Source: Methylocystis sp.
GTDB taxonomy: Bacteria > Pseudomonadota > Alphaproteobacteria > Rhizobiales > Beijerinckiaceae
Assembly (NCBI GenBank): GCA_020252485.1
Contig: JADCCX010000036.1
Coordinates: forward strand, 62,001-126,000
Direction of reading: 5' to 3'
Length of the DNA: 64,000 nt
Numbering within the stretch: position 1 is the first letter of the stretch; the number at the start of each line of letters is the position of its first letter. The position numbers were made by a program, and so were the translations under genes. The notes below the pieces were generated by a model. It did no database searches. It was not told where the DNA came from and saw only the letters and a list, made by a program, of their open reading frames with translations. Positions 15,408-24,260 of the stretch are shown piece after piece.

Positions 15408-17096
15408 TCACCTGCCTGCAGTTTTCCGGAACGACCATTTCAGGCTGGCGTCGGCTTTCGTGTTGGCCTGCACGACGATCTGTTCGGCCCGCCGCATGCC
15501 CTCGGAACTCGCAAAGAAGATCGATTCCTCCAGCGCAAGCGGCTGCCCTGCCGCCTCGAAGGTCCAGGTGCTGTTGCCCGGCAGCGTCAGCGTCACGGAT
15601 GTCCCGTCCGGTTCGAGGGTTGCCTTCACGGCGGGGTGCAGGTGAAAGCGCAGGGCGAAGTCGAGATCGCGGCGCTGCTTGACGGCTTTCAGCGAATCCT
15701 GCCCCTCCAGATGCAGCCCGTTGGCGGCCAGCGCCAGCTTGCGTTCATGGATCACGCCATGGGCGCTGAGATAGCCGTCGTGGTCCACCACCACCATCGA
15801 GCCGGCGGCGCTGTCGTTGCGGGCCATGCCGACTTTGCGGGCCTGCCCCACGAATTGTTCGCCGACCAGCGCCTTCAGGGAGGAGGAGCGCGCGAAGCGC
15901 CCCATCGTCTCGTCGCCGATCACCAGGGTCGAATGCGCCGCCGTCAGCCGCGAGTAGACCAGCATTTCCGGCCGGTGCGAGGGCGGCGAGCCGCAATTCA
16001 CCACGATGCGGTGGCCATCGGCGGAAAACTCGAAGGCGCCGGGCGCCGCGTGGCTGCGGGCGGCGAGGGGCGGCGGCGGCGCCTTGGCCGCGTCGATCAG
16101 CACAACCGAGCCTGCCCGCTCCATGCGCTGATAGCCGGAATAGGGTGCGTTCAGCGGCGGCGAAGCGACGCTGTCGTCCTGGGCGAGGATCGCCGCGATG
16201 AAATCCGCGCGCGTCGCGCCCATGCCGTTGAACAGGCCGATTGAACCATCGGCATGGCGCATCATGCGCAGCATCGGCATCATCCGGTCGATGGCGGAGA
16301 CCACGGGCTGCGGCGTCTGAATGCGGCGCCAGAGGAAGGCGAGCTTCAGGGGCAGCAGGTCGAGGAGCAGGTTGATGATGACGTTCGGATTGCGGCTGAC
16401 ATGGCCGCCATCGGAGAGGATCTGGCGGTCGAGCAGCGCGCAGAGGCCGCTTGCGACCTCCTTGAGCTCCGCGTCGCTCTCGGCGGAGCTGACGGCATAA
16501 TGGGCCAGCGCCACCTGAATCATCAGGCGCAGTTCCGTATCGGGCGAGGCCGCCTTGAATCGCCTCAGCCGCGCTGCATCGGCGGCCAGCGTGCGCACGA
16601 AGCTGCGGTAGAAGGCGGCGTCCGAGCCATCGAGCAGCAGCGGCGTCTGGCTGAGCCAGGAAATGATGCGCCGCGCGGTTACTTCCGGGCGACCGGCGAC
16701 GCCGGCAGGTTTCCCCTTGTTGGCGGCGATCCAGTCGGCGACCAGCGCCCGGCCGTTCGCCCGGGCGAGGGCCGTGTCGGCGGCGCGCAGGTGCCGAAGC
16801 CAGCCGAAGCCATGCAATTCCGCCGCGAAGGCCTCGGAAGGAACCTCGAGCTCGAAGGGAGAGCGGCCATGCGTCTCCAGCAGCTTGCCCGCGAATTTCA
16901 GCTGCCCTGCATAAACATCGGCGGCGATCGTGGGGTCCGAGGTGCGGATATCCTGCGGCGCGATCAGCAGCTTCTGCGGCGCGCGTTGGCCGAAAGGCTT
17001 GAGCAGGCCCGTCGCACGCGCGGCAAGCACGCGCAAACCCTGCCGCGCGGCGACGCCTGCGAATGCTCCGTCCGCCAATCCCCCTTTCAGCGCCAA
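15408..17096 (-). CDS. Heparinase II/III-family protein
   Basis: A 562-residue protein with the architecture of bacterial heparinase II/III-like proteins: an N-terminal alpha-helical region (FGWLRHLRAADTALARANGRALVADWI...), a middle helical toroid, and a C-terminal beta-rich domain (SGYQRMERAGSVVLIDAAKAPP..., then STLVIGDETMGRF). This uncharacterised cytosolic subgroup usually sits next to rsmB and purH in alphaproteobacteria, as here. No signal peptide is apparent. A polysaccharide lyase activity is possible from the fold but not demonstrated by the sequence. Confidence 0.85.
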   Translation of the reverse strand: MALKGGLADGAFAGVAARQGLRVLAARATGLLKPFGQRAPQKLLIAPQDIRTSDPTIAADVYAGQLKFAGKLLETHGRSPFELEVPSEAFAAELHGFGWLRHLRAADTALARANGRALVADWIAANKGKPAGVAGRPEVTARRIISWLSQTPLLLDGSDAAFYRSFVRTLAADAARLRRFKAASPDTELRLMIQVALAHYAVSSAESDAELKEVASGLCALLDRQILSDGGHVSRNPNVIINLLLDLLPLKLAFLWRRIQTPQPVVSAIDRMMPMLRMMRHADGSIGLFNGMGATRADFIAAILAQDDSVASPPLNAPYSGYQRMERAGSVVLIDAAKAPPPPLAARSHAAPGAFEFSADGHRIVVNCGSPPSHRPEMLVYSRLTAAHSTLVIGDETMGRFARSSSLKALVGEQFVGQARKVGMARNDSAAGSMVVVDHDGYLSAHGVIHERKLALAANGLHLEGQDSLKAVKQRRDLDFALRFHLHPAVKATLEPDGTSVTLTLPGNSTWTFEAAGQPLALEESIFFASSEGMRRAEQIVVQANTKADASLKWSFRKTAGR

Positions 17097-17286
17097 CCGT
17101 CAGACCTCCCGTGACGCATCAACCGGCGTTTGCCGGCTTCGCGATCAGACAAAACACGCACCAAGCGTAAGGGGTTACTGGAAACAGGCATTATTGGACC
17201 AGCCTTGATTGATACGCCCGCCGCCCCGCCGCCCGCAAGCCCGAAGCCGGAACAGACCATATAACCCTTAAAATCAACGCAGGGCT

Positions 17287-18648
17287 TCAGCCATGCGCCA
17301 GGCGCGCGGCGAAAAACCCGTCCATGCCGGAGAGCCGGTCCTGCGGATCCGGCCAATGGCTGGGCAAGCAGCGCAGCTCCCCTGCGGGACTGATCAGCTG
17401 GGCCTGACCGCCGATTTCCGCCGGAGCGACGGGCGAACGGCGGAATCCGGGATGGCGGGCGAGGAAGCGTTCAATCTGCCGCTCGCCCTCCTCGGGTTCG
17501 AGCGAGCATGTGGCGTAGACGATGGTTCCGCCCTGTTTCACAAGTTTCGCCGCGTGATCGAGCAGGCGGGCCTGCAGCGCGGCAAGCTTGTGGATGTCCT
17601 CCAGCGTCTTCGACCAGGCCACATCGGGATGGCGGCGGATGGTGCCTGTCGCCGAGCAGGGCGCATCGATCAGAATGCGGTCGGGCCGCCCGTCGCCCTG
17701 AAAGGCCATGGCATCGGCCGCATGCGTTTGGGCGGTGAGCCTGAGCCGTTCGAGGTTTTCCTGCAGGCGTTCGAGCCGGGGCGCGGAGCGGTCGACGGCG
17801 ATCACGCGCGCGCCAGTGAGGGCGAGTTGCGCGGTCTTGCCGCCGGGCGCGGCGCAGAGGTCGAAAACGGTTTCGCCGGGCTCAGCGCCAAGCAGCCGGG
17901 CCGGAAGCGCGGCGGCCGCATCCTGCACCCACCATTCGCCTTCCGCGAAACCCGGCAATTGCGGAATGGCGGTGCGGATGGTCAGGCGGATGGAGCCGGT
18001 CGGCAGCAGCACGCCGCCCAGCCGGTCAGCCCAGCCCTCCGGATCGCTCTTCACGGTCAGATCGATCGACGGCTCGCGCAGATGGGCGGCGGCGATGGCG
18101 GATGCGGTTTCGTCGCCGTAGGCGCGCCGCCAGCGCGCGGCAAGCCATTCCGGCGTATCGCGGGCGAGAGGGTCCGCCTCGCTCAGGATGGCCTGTTTTT
18201 CCGCGGCGATCCGGCGCAGCACCGCGTTGGCGAGATCGGCGAAATGGCGGGCGTGCGGATCTTCGCGAACGAGGGTCACGGCAGTGTCCACCGCCGCATG
18301 CGCCGCCGTCTCCAGCACGAGGATCTGCGCCACGGCGCCGATCATGATGCTTTCGAGGCTGCCGCCGCGCGGCGGGAAGCCCTGCTGCATGCGCTCAGAC
18401 AAGACGTGCCGGATCAGCCCAAGCCGCCTCAGCGCAGCCGTGGCGATGGCGCGGGTTAACCCGCGGTCATTCGCCTGCAAGGCCTGGAAGGCAGGGGTGC
18501 GGGAGAGCTTCTCCAGCTGCTCGTCCAGCGGCAGGCGGCGGCGGATGATGTCCTCGATCACCTGGCTCGCCATGCGCCGCGCGGCGAGCCCGTCCGGGCG
18601 GACAGGCATGGGGCCGGGAGGGCGGGCGCCTGCGGATGCCTGGGGCAT
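17287..18648 (-). CDS. rsmB: RsmB-family 16S rRNA (cytosine-5) methyltransferase
   Basis: Modifies a cytosine of 16S rRNA. The N-terminal NusB-like helical domain (VIEDIIRRRLPLDEQLEKLSRTPAFQALQANDRGLTRAIATAALRRLG) precedes a SAM-binding domain with VFDLCAAPGGKTAQLAL, DAPCSATGTIRRHPDVAWSK and IVYATCSLEPEEGERQIERFL; the two Cys in PC and TC motifs are the catalytic pair of the family. Its start overlaps the htpX stop (ATGA), so the two are translationally coupled. Length 453 fits, with a short N-terminal tail that may include a later true start. Confidence 0.93.
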   Translation of the reverse strand: MPQASAGARPPGPMPVRPDGLAARRMASQVIEDIIRRRLPLDEQLEKLSRTPAFQALQANDRGLTRAIATAALRRLGLIRHVLSERMQQGFPPRGGSLESIMIGAVAQILVLETAAHAAVDTAVTLVREDPHARHFADLANAVLRRIAAEKQAILSEADPLARDTPEWLAARWRRAYGDETASAIAAAHLREPSIDLTVKSDPEGWADRLGGVLLPTGSIRLTIRTAIPQLPGFAEGEWWVQDAAAALPARLLGAEPGETVFDLCAAPGGKTAQLALTGARVIAVDRSAPRLERLQENLERLRLTAQTHAADAMAFQGDGRPDRILIDAPCSATGTIRRHPDVAWSKTLEDIHKLAALQARLLDHAAKLVKQGGTIVYATCSLEPEEGERQIERFLARHPGFRRSPVAPAEIGGQAQLISPAGELRCLPSHWPDPQDRLSGMDGFFAARLAHG

Positions 18649-19553
18649 CAGCCCCAGGGTCCCGTGCGTGCGTTTCCGGGTCGTGCGGCGTTATTCGACC
18701 GGTTATCGGGCAGGCGCCCCATCCGCGATGCCTGCTCCATCAGCGCCTGAATGCGGTTCTCGGTGGCCGGATGGGTGGAGAAGAGGCCGTCCATGCGCCG
18801 CCCCGAAAGCGGGTTGATGATGAAGAGCGGGGCCGTTGCCGGCCGCAGCTCCGCGGGCTCGTTGGGGATATGGGCAGCGCCGCCGGCGATCTTGCGGAGC
18901 GCCGACGCCAGCCAGACCGGATCGCCGCAAATTTCTCCGCCGTGCCGGTCGGCGACATATTCCCGCGACCGCGAGATCGCCATCTGGATGACGGCGGCCG
19001 CCAGCGGCGCCATGATCACGACGAGGATGGTGATGATCGGGTTCGGCCGGTCACGTCCGCCGCCGAAGATGAGCCCGAAATTGATGATGGAGGACAGGCC
19101 GCCGGCAATCGTCGCCGCCACCGTCATGGTGAGCGTGTCGCGGTTCTTGATATGCGCAAGCTCATGCGCGATGACGCCGGCGAGCTCTTCCTGCGTCAGC
19201 GTGGCGATCAGGCCCGTCGTTACAGCGACAGCGCCGTTCTCGGGATTGCGGCCCGTCGCGAAGGCGTTGGGCTGCGCCTCCTCCATCACATAGACGCGCG
19301 GATGCGGCAGCCCCGCGCGATCCGCCAATTCATGCACCATCGCCACGAGATCGGGCGCCGTGGCGGCGGTGACCTCCATCGCGTTATGAGCGCGCAGCGC
19401 CAGCTCATCGGATTTCCAGAATGCGAAAGCGTTGGTGGCGGCGGCGAAGCAAAGCGCGATGATCATGCCGGTCGTCCCGCCCAGCATCAGACCCACCACC
19501 CCGAACAGGGCGGTGAGCGCGGCCAGCAGCAGGCCAGTCTTGAAGAAGTTCAT
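18648..19553 (-). CDS. htpX: Membrane zinc metalloprotease HtpX
   Basis: Inner-membrane protease acting in quality control of misfolded membrane proteins. Two N-terminal transmembrane helices (TGLLLAALTALFGVVGLMLGG, GMIIALCFAAATNAFAFW) are followed by the metzincin-like HELAHIKNRDTLT zinc motif, two further hydrophobic segments and a downstream Glu in SREYVADRHGGEI, a likely third ligand. The 301-residue length fits. The C-terminus ends in a Gly/Arg/Asn-rich tail. It is the first gene of a tight pair with rsmB. Confidence 0.95.
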   Translation of the reverse strand: MNFFKTGLLLAALTALFGVVGLMLGGTTGMIIALCFAAATNAFAFWKSDELALRAHNAMEVTAATAPDLVAMVHELADRAGLPHPRVYVMEEAQPNAFATGRNPENGAVAVTTGLIATLTQEELAGVIAHELAHIKNRDTLTMTVAATIAGGLSSIINFGLIFGGGRDRPNPIITILVVIMAPLAAAVIQMAISRSREYVADRHGGEICGDPVWLASALRKIAGGAAHIPNEPAELRPATAPLFIINPLSGRRMDGLFSTHPATENRIQALMEQASRMGRLPDNRSNNAARPGNARTGPWG

Positions 19554-19658
19554 GCGGGTCCAGCCTCCGGCGCTGATGATGGTTCGGACGGACTATAGGT
19601 CATGTTTCGCGGCGATCTTTCAAGGGAGGCGATGGCGGAAGCGGCGCGCGGGCGCTGG

Positions 19659-20360
19659 CTATGCCCGTTCGTCGCTCCAGCCGCAGGCTGCGAGCAGCGA
19701 CTGCATATGCTCAGGCGGGGGCGCCGTGACCGCCAGCGCCGCAGCTCCGGGTTGCGGCAGGCCGATCGCCCGCGCATGGAGATGCAGGTGGCGCGCGGCG
19801 GACCGGGCGCGGTCGCCGCCGTAGACGGCATCCCCCGCGATCGGATGGCCGATATGGGCGCAATGGACGCGCAACTGGTGGGTGCGGCCGGTTTCGGGCC
19901 TGAGTTCCAGCCAGGTGAGGCCGTCAGCGCGGCCAAGCACCCGCCAATGGGTCAGGCTCGGATCGCCGGCGGGATCGGCCTTCATCCACCAGCTGCGCTT
20001 GTCGGCGCTGCGGCGCATCAGCGGCGCGTCGATGCTGCCGGAAGCGCCTGCGATGTCGCCCGCGGCGATCGCCCAATAGACCTTGTCCACGCGGCCCTGG
20101 CTGAACAATTTGCCGAGTTCTGCGAGCGAGGCCTTGTCGCGGCCCAGCACCAGGCAGCCGGAGGTGTCCTTGTCGAGCCGATGGGCCAGCCCCGGGTTTT
20201 CCGCCTCGCCGAAGCGCAGCTGGTCGAAATGCGCTTCGAGATTGTCGCCGTAGCCCGCCCCCTTGTGCACGGCGATGCCGGGCGGCTTGTCGAGGACGAT
20301 CACGCGGCCGTCCTTGTGCAGCACGCGTCTGAGCAGCATGGCCGGATCGAAACTTGGCAT
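19659..20360 (-). CDS. RluA-family pseudouridine synthase
   Basis: Converts uridine to pseudouridine in RNA. The catalytic motif AHRLDKDTSGCLVLGRDKASL contains the essential Asp, and later LELRPETGRTHQLRVHCAHIGHPIAGDAVYGG is the conserved RluA/RluC C-terminal motif. At 233 residues it lacks the N-terminal S4 domain of RluC/RluD, so it is a short form nearer to RluA or TruC; the target site cannot be read from the sequence. Confidence 0.9.
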   Translation of the reverse strand: MPSFDPAMLLRRVLHKDGRVIVLDKPPGIAVHKGAGYGDNLEAHFDQLRFGEAENPGLAHRLDKDTSGCLVLGRDKASLAELGKLFSQGRVDKVYWAIAAGDIAGASGSIDAPLMRRSADKRSWWMKADPAGDPSLTHWRVLGRADGLTWLELRPETGRTHQLRVHCAHIGHPIAGDAVYGGDRARSAARHLHLHARAIGLPQPGAAALAVTAPPPEHMQSLLAACGWSDERA

Positions 20361-20414
20361 GGGGGACCGCGTCGCCTAAATGAGCGGGCGCGTCAACCGT
20401 GAGGCCGATCCCCG

Positions 20415-20678
20415 ATGGACGATCCCGATCCCGCCAAGAGCGATCCCGCCAAGAGCGATCCCGCCAAAAGCAATCGAGAGGCCCCGGCCGGGAGCGCGCC
20501 GGCGAAGGTTCTGACGCCGGCCGCCCGGCGGGCGCTGGCGGAAGCGGCGGAGCGCCGCGCGGCGCAGGCGGAGAAGGAGCGCGCGCTTGCGGCGGTGTCG
20601 GAGGTGAAGGGCCGCGGCGGCAAGGACCCCGTGCGCTACAACGACTGGGAGGTCAAAGGCCTGACCAGCGATTTTTAG
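20415..20678 (+). CDS. DUF1674 protein, SdhAF4-like succinate dehydrogenase assembly factor
   Basis: An 87-residue protein whose C-terminus, GGKDPVRYNDWEVKGLTSDF, is the DUF1674/SdhAF4 signature. Homologues bind flavinylated SdhA during succinate dehydrogenase assembly; that role is transferred by family. The N-terminus carries a triplicated DPAKS motif produced by a 15-bp tandem repeat (AGCGATCCCGCCAAG), then an Ala/Arg-rich helix. The repeat region is probably disordered and may vary in copy number. Confidence 0.82.
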   Translation: MDDPDPAKSDPAKSDPAKSNREAPAGSAPAKVLTPAARRALAEAAERRAAQAEKERALAAVSEVKGRGGKDPVRYNDWEVKGLTSDF

Positions 20679-20708
20679 CCTATAATAAGTTCATTATCAT
20701 ATTATAGG
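20679..20708. promoter_or_regulatory. AT-rich inverted repeat between the SdhAF4-like and nuclease genes
   Basis: CCTATAATA (20679-20687) and TATTATAGG (20700-20708) are exact inverted arms around a 12-bp AT-rich spacer, in a locally AT-rich stretch. It could be a weak terminator followed by T-rich sequence, an operator, or a promoter containing the TATAAT-like string for the nuclease gene that starts 30 bp downstream. Confidence 0.4.
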
Positions 20709-20737
20709 ATTTATTTCTGTTTTCTGTTGGGCTAAGG

Positions 20738-21268
20738 ATGTTCATGCTTCGTGCGCGTCCCATCCCATGCCTGTGCGCTTTTGCGGCGCTTGCCGTTGTG
20801 CTGCTCGCGGCCGAAGCTCCTTCGCCGCCGCTTGTCACTGCGTCGATTCCGGTCCGTCCACCCGCAGCCGCGCCTGCGAAGACAAACTCCGCCAGCGAGA
20901 TGTCCCGGCTGCGGCAGGCGGTGCCGGTCGATATTCTTCGGGTCATCGATGGCGACACGGTGGAGGTGCGCGCCCATATCTGGCTCGATCAGACCATCGT
21001 CACCCGTGTCCGGCTGAAGTCCATCGATGCGCCGGAATTGCGCGCCGGCTGTCCGCTGGAGCTGGCGAAGGCGGAAGCGGCGCGGGCAAAGCTCGCGGCT
21101 ATGCTCGGCGAAGGTCCGGCCTTCCTCACTGGCCTGGCCCGTGACAAATACGGCGGCCGCGTGCTCGGCCAGCTTGTCACCGCATCGGGCGAGGATGCGG
21201 GTGCGCGGATGCTGGCAGGCGGCCACGCCCGCGCCTATGGCGGCGGCAAGCGCGCCGGCTGGTGCTGA
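20738..21268 (+). CDS. Exported thermonuclease (SNase-like) protein
   Basis: A 176-residue staphylococcal-nuclease-fold protein. A hydrophobic N-terminal segment (CLCAFAALAVVLLAAEAPSPP) is a signal peptide or anchor. The SNase core has VIDGDTVEVRAHIW, RVRLKSIDAPELRAG, containing the Arg and Glu expected in the active site, and DKYGGRVLGQL with the second Arg. It ends RAYGGGKRAGWC, typical of this alphaproteobacterial subgroup. Probably a periplasmic or surface nuclease. Confidence 0.88.
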   Translation: MFMLRARPIPCLCAFAALAVVLLAAEAPSPPLVTASIPVRPPAAAPAKTNSASEMSRLRQAVPVDILRVIDGDTVEVRAHIWLDQTIVTRVRLKSIDAPELRAGCPLELAKAEAARAKLAAMLGEGPAFLTGLARDKYGGRVLGQLVTASGEDAGARMLAGGHARAYGGGKRAGWC

Positions 21269-21334
21269 GCGCAGGCTGGAACGCCTCCTTTCTTGACAGG
21301 CACGGGCCTGAACTCGGGTTAACGATTGCCTGCA

Positions 21335-21700
21335 CGAGCACCCATCCCGCCCCCTTGCGGGGCGGGTGGCCCGGACCCCGGACTTGATCCGGGGGAAGGG
21401 CCGGGTGGGGGGCTTTTTTCATTTTCACTCTCATGATCACCCCTCCCCGGCGGCTTTCGCCGCCGACCCTCCCCGTCAAGGGGAGGGATGGAGCCCGCAT
21501 GTAAACCGGATTCATGAGCCCTTTCTTGACAGGCCCATTTCTTGACAGGCAGCGGCCTTTCGCCCATAGGCTTCGTTCAGAAATCAGCCATCGCTGACTT
21601 CGAGCCGCCGCCCGGTCCAAGAGGCCGGAGGTCAAAGCCCCGCAGCGCGTCGCGCCCCGGGGCTCGAAACCTTTTGGGGCTTCGGGGTTCGCCAAAGGAG
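21335..21700. repeat. Repeat-filled intergenic region upstream of ffh
   Basis: This gap of about 440 bp between the nuclease gene and ffh holds no credible gene. It contains several hairpins: CGCCCC/GGGGCG near 21347, GGCGGC/GCCGCC near 21451, CCCTCCCC/GGGGAGGG around 21465-21488, and duplicated TTCTTGACAGGC strings near 21291, 21523 and 21538. The last part (21600-21690) is another GC-rich repeat. The ribosome-binding site of ffh (AAAGGAG) follows at about 21694. Confidence 0.7.
21371..21419 (+). terminator. Candidate terminator downstream of the nuclease gene
   Basis: A GC-rich hairpin with arms CCCCGGA (21376-21382) and TCCGGGG (21388-21394) is followed by a further G-rich stretch and a T6 run at about 21414-21419. 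It is part of a repeat-derived stretch, so terminator activity may be incidental. Confidence 0.4.
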
Positions 21701-21711
21701 ATGACAGACGG

Positions 21712-23271
21712 ATGTTCGACGGCCTGCAACAGCGCCTTTCCGGCATTCTGGACAAGCTGAAAGGCCGCGGCGCGCTGTCGGAGAGCGACGTCAACGAGGC
21801 TTTGCGCGAGGTGCGCCGGGCGCTGCTGGAAGCGGATGTGGCGCTCGAGGTCGTGCGTCCCTTCATCGACAAGGTGCGCACGCGCGCTGTCGGCGCCGAG
21901 GTCGTCAAATCCGTTACGCCCGGCCAGATGGTCGTCAAGATCGTCAACGACACGCTGGTCGAGATGCTGGGCTCGACCGCCGATCCGATCGATCTCAACG
22001 CCACGCCCCCGATGGCGATCCTGATGGTCGGCCTGCAAGGCTCGGGCAAGACGACGACGACGGCGAAGATCGCCAAGCGCCTGTCCGGCCGCTTCAAGAA
22101 GAAGGTGCTGCTCGCCTCCCTCGATACGCGCCGGCCCGCCGCCATGGAGCAGCTGCAGATCCTGGCTGGTCAGGTGGAGGTGGATTTCCTGCCGATCGTC
22201 CCCGGCCAGAGCGCGATCCAGATCGCGAAGCGCGGCCAGGAAGCGGCGCGGCTTGGCGGCTTCGATGTGCTGATCCTCGATACGGCAGGCCGCACGACCG
22301 TCGATCTTGAGCTGATGGCGGAAGTGGCGGATGTGAAGACCGCGACCAATCCGCATGAGGTGCTGCTGGTTGCCGATGCGCTGACCGGCCAGGATGCGGT
22401 GAAGACGGCGACGGCCTTCAATGAGGCGCTCGGCATCACCGGGATCGTGCTGACCCGCGTCGATGGCGATGGCCGCGGCGGTGCAGCGCTTTCCATGCGC
22501 CATGTCACCGGCAAGCCGATCAAGCTGGTGGGTGTGGGTGAAAAGGTCGATGCGCTGGAGGAGTTCGATCCCGCCCGCGTCGCCAACCGCATTCTCGGCA
22601 TGGGCGACATCGTCGGCCTGGTCGAGAAGGCGGTGCAGAACATCGATCAGGAGCAGGCCATGGCCCTCGCGCAGAAGATGCGCAAGGGCAAGATGGACCT
22701 CTCCGACCTGAAGGCGCAACTGCAGCAGATGATGCAGATGGGCGGCCTCGGCGGCGTCATGGGCATGCTGCCCGGTGTCGGCAAGATCAAGGATCAGATG
22801 GCGTCGGCCGGCATCGACGACAAAATGCTCAAGCGCCAGATCGCCATCATCGACAGCATGACGCCCTGGGAGCGCGCGCACCCGGACGAGCTGAAGCACA
22901 GCCGCAAGATGCGCATCGCCAAGGGAGCGGGCGCTACCGCCGCCGACATCAACAAGGTGCTCAAGATGCACCGCGGCATGGCCGACATGATGAAGATGAT
23001 GGGCGGGCCCGGAAAGCGCGGGCCGATGCAGGGGCTGAAGAACATGTTCGGCCTGGGAGGAGGCGGCGGCATGCCGTCGCCTGAGCAGATCGCCGAGATG
23101 CAGGCCAAGATGGGCGGCAAGCTGCCGGGAGGGTTGGGCGCGCCGCCTCCAGGTCTTGGTAGCCCCCCTCCCGGCCTTGGGGCTCCGCGCCTGCCTGGTC
23201 TGCCCGGCCTTGGCGGGCCAAAGCCGCCATTTCCACCCGGATTCAACCCGTTTGGCGGGAAGAAGAAATGA
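21712..23271 (+). CDS. ffh: Signal recognition particle protein Ffh
   Basis: SRP54 GTPase that binds signal sequences with SRP RNA and delivers ribosomes to FtsY. The N domain (MFDGLQQRLSGILDKLKGRGALSESDVNEALREVRRALLEADV), the G domain with GLQGSGKTTTTAKIA and VLILDTAGRT, and TRVDGDGRGGAALS are all present. The M domain is Met-rich (MMQMGGLGGVMGMLPG). The C-terminal tail of about 50 residues is unusually Gly/Pro-rich (PPPGLGSPPPGLGAPRLPGL). Its stop overlaps by ATGA with an AT-rich unknown gene rather than leading directly to rpsP. Confidence 0.97.
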   Translation: MFDGLQQRLSGILDKLKGRGALSESDVNEALREVRRALLEADVALEVVRPFIDKVRTRAVGAEVVKSVTPGQMVVKIVNDTLVEMLGSTADPIDLNATPPMAILMVGLQGSGKTTTTAKIAKRLSGRFKKKVLLASLDTRRPAAMEQLQILAGQVEVDFLPIVPGQSAIQIAKRGQEAARLGGFDVLILDTAGRTTVDLELMAEVADVKTATNPHEVLLVADALTGQDAVKTATAFNEALGITGIVLTRVDGDGRGGAALSMRHVTGKPIKLVGVGEKVDALEEFDPARVANRILGMGDIVGLVEKAVQNIDQEQAMALAQKMRKGKMDLSDLKAQLQQMMQMGGLGGVMGMLPGVGKIKDQMASAGIDDKMLKRQIAIIDSMTPWERAHPDELKHSRKMRIAKGAGATAADINKVLKMHRGMADMMKMMGGPGKRGPMQGLKNMFGLGGGGGMPSPEQIAEMQAKMGGKLPGGLGAPPPGLGSPPPGLGAPRLPGLPGLGGPKPPFPPGFNPFGGKKK

Positions 23272-23816
23272 CGGAAGATAGCAAGCCGATATTTGGCTAT
23301 GTGATGGTTGGTATATCATTGGGCGCAAGTGCTTTTATCTTGCTGATTTCTATTGGTATGAGGAAACCATTCATTACAATGGATATCGGCAATCTTGCGG
23401 TTGGTTTAGGTACCCTCGCTGTTGCATTTGTTTCATCGCGAAGCATCCTTTCATTAAATCGCCAGAAAGTTAGTGAATATCAAGTTCGTTGGATTGATGA
23501 GCTACGCCACGATACAGCGCTTTATGTAAAAAAACATCAACATATTATGCTTGCTCGGCGCGAATCTCCGTCTGGAAAAGTACCTAAAGGTGAAAGAAAA
23601 GATCTTCTTGAATTAACCGAAGTAAGAGCAAGATTGCAGATGATGATAAATGCCAATTCGGACGACTTGAACGAGCGTAATTTTTTAATTTACGTTAGTC
23701 AAGATGTGGATAGAACTGAAGATAATGCAATAAATCAAAGAAAAATGATTATTGAATTGTCTAGATCGATACAGAAATCAGCCTGGAAGCAAGCCAAGCT
23801 AAAGATCCTCAACTAA
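23268..23816 (+). CDS. AT-rich hypothetical membrane protein inserted between ffh and rpsP
   Basis: A 182-residue protein. Two hydrophobic helices near the N-terminus (VMVGISLGASAFILLISIG and IGNLAVGLGTLAVAFVSSRSI) are followed by a charged, mostly helical cytosolic domain (NRQKVSEYQVRWIDELRHDTALYVKKHQ..., KDLLELTEVRARLQMMINANSDDLNERNFL). There is no recognised family; the two-helix plus coiled-coil layout recalls uncharacterised membrane-anchored proteins of accessory islands. Base composition and codon use are much more AT-rich than ffh and rpsP. It begins within the ffh stop codon and ends about 20 bp before rpsP, so it should be transcribed with them. Probably horizontally acquired. Confidence 0.7.
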   Translation: MTEDSKPIFGYVMVGISLGASAFILLISIGMRKPFITMDIGNLAVGLGTLAVAFVSSRSILSLNRQKVSEYQVRWIDELRHDTALYVKKHQHIMLARRESPSGKVPKGERKDLLELTEVRARLQMMINANSDDLNERNFLIYVSQDVDRTEDNAINQRKMIIELSRSIQKSAWKQAKLKILN

Positions 23817-23835
23817 CTGACAAAGGAACCATTCA

Positions 23836-24228
23836 ATGCCCGTTAAAATCCGCCTTGCCCGCGCCGGCGCTAAGAAGCGCCCGTTCTACCGCATCGTCGT
23901 CGCCGAGGCGACCGCGCCGCGCGACGGCAAGTTCATCGACCGCATCGGCACCTTCGATCCGATGAAGCCGAAGGATGCCGCCGACCGCGTGATCATTGAT
24001 CTCGAGGCCGCCAAGGCTTGGCTCGCCAAGGGCGCGCAGCCGACCGACCGCGTGCTGCGTTTCCTCGATGCCGTCGGCCTCATGAAGCGCGATGCCCGCA
24101 GCAACCCGAACAAGGCCAAGCCCGGCGCCAAGGCGATGGAGCGGGAAGCCGCGAAGATCAAGAAGGAAGATGCCCGCGCCGCTGCGCTGGCTGCTCCCGC
24201 TCCTGCGGTGGAAGCCGCCGCGGAGTAA
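23836..24228 (+). CDS. rpsP: 30S ribosomal protein S16
   Basis: [43 protein letters not shown] is the S16 signature. At 130 residues it carries the C-terminal Lys/Ala-rich extension typical of alphaproteobacterial S16 ([28 protein letters not shown]). The AAAGGA sequence 10-15 bp upstream is a good ribosome-binding site. It belongs to the conserved rpsP-rimM-trmD-rplS run. Confidence 0.97.
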   Translation: MPVKIRLARAGAKKRPFYRIVVAEATAPRDGKFIDRIGTFDPMKPKDAADRVIIDLEAAKAWLAKGAQPTDRVLRFLDAVGLMKRDARSNPNKAKPGAKAMEREAAKIKKEDARAAALAAPAPAVEAAAE

Positions 24229-24260
24229 AGCGGGCCGATGGCTCCTTCCAGCGCCTCTTG

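Noticed and set aside
13981-15645. Long plus-strand open frame opposite purH
   Set aside because: It is the antisense shadow of a clear purH; its translation is His/Arg/Gly-rich with no recognisable motif, as expected from GC-rich codon bias.
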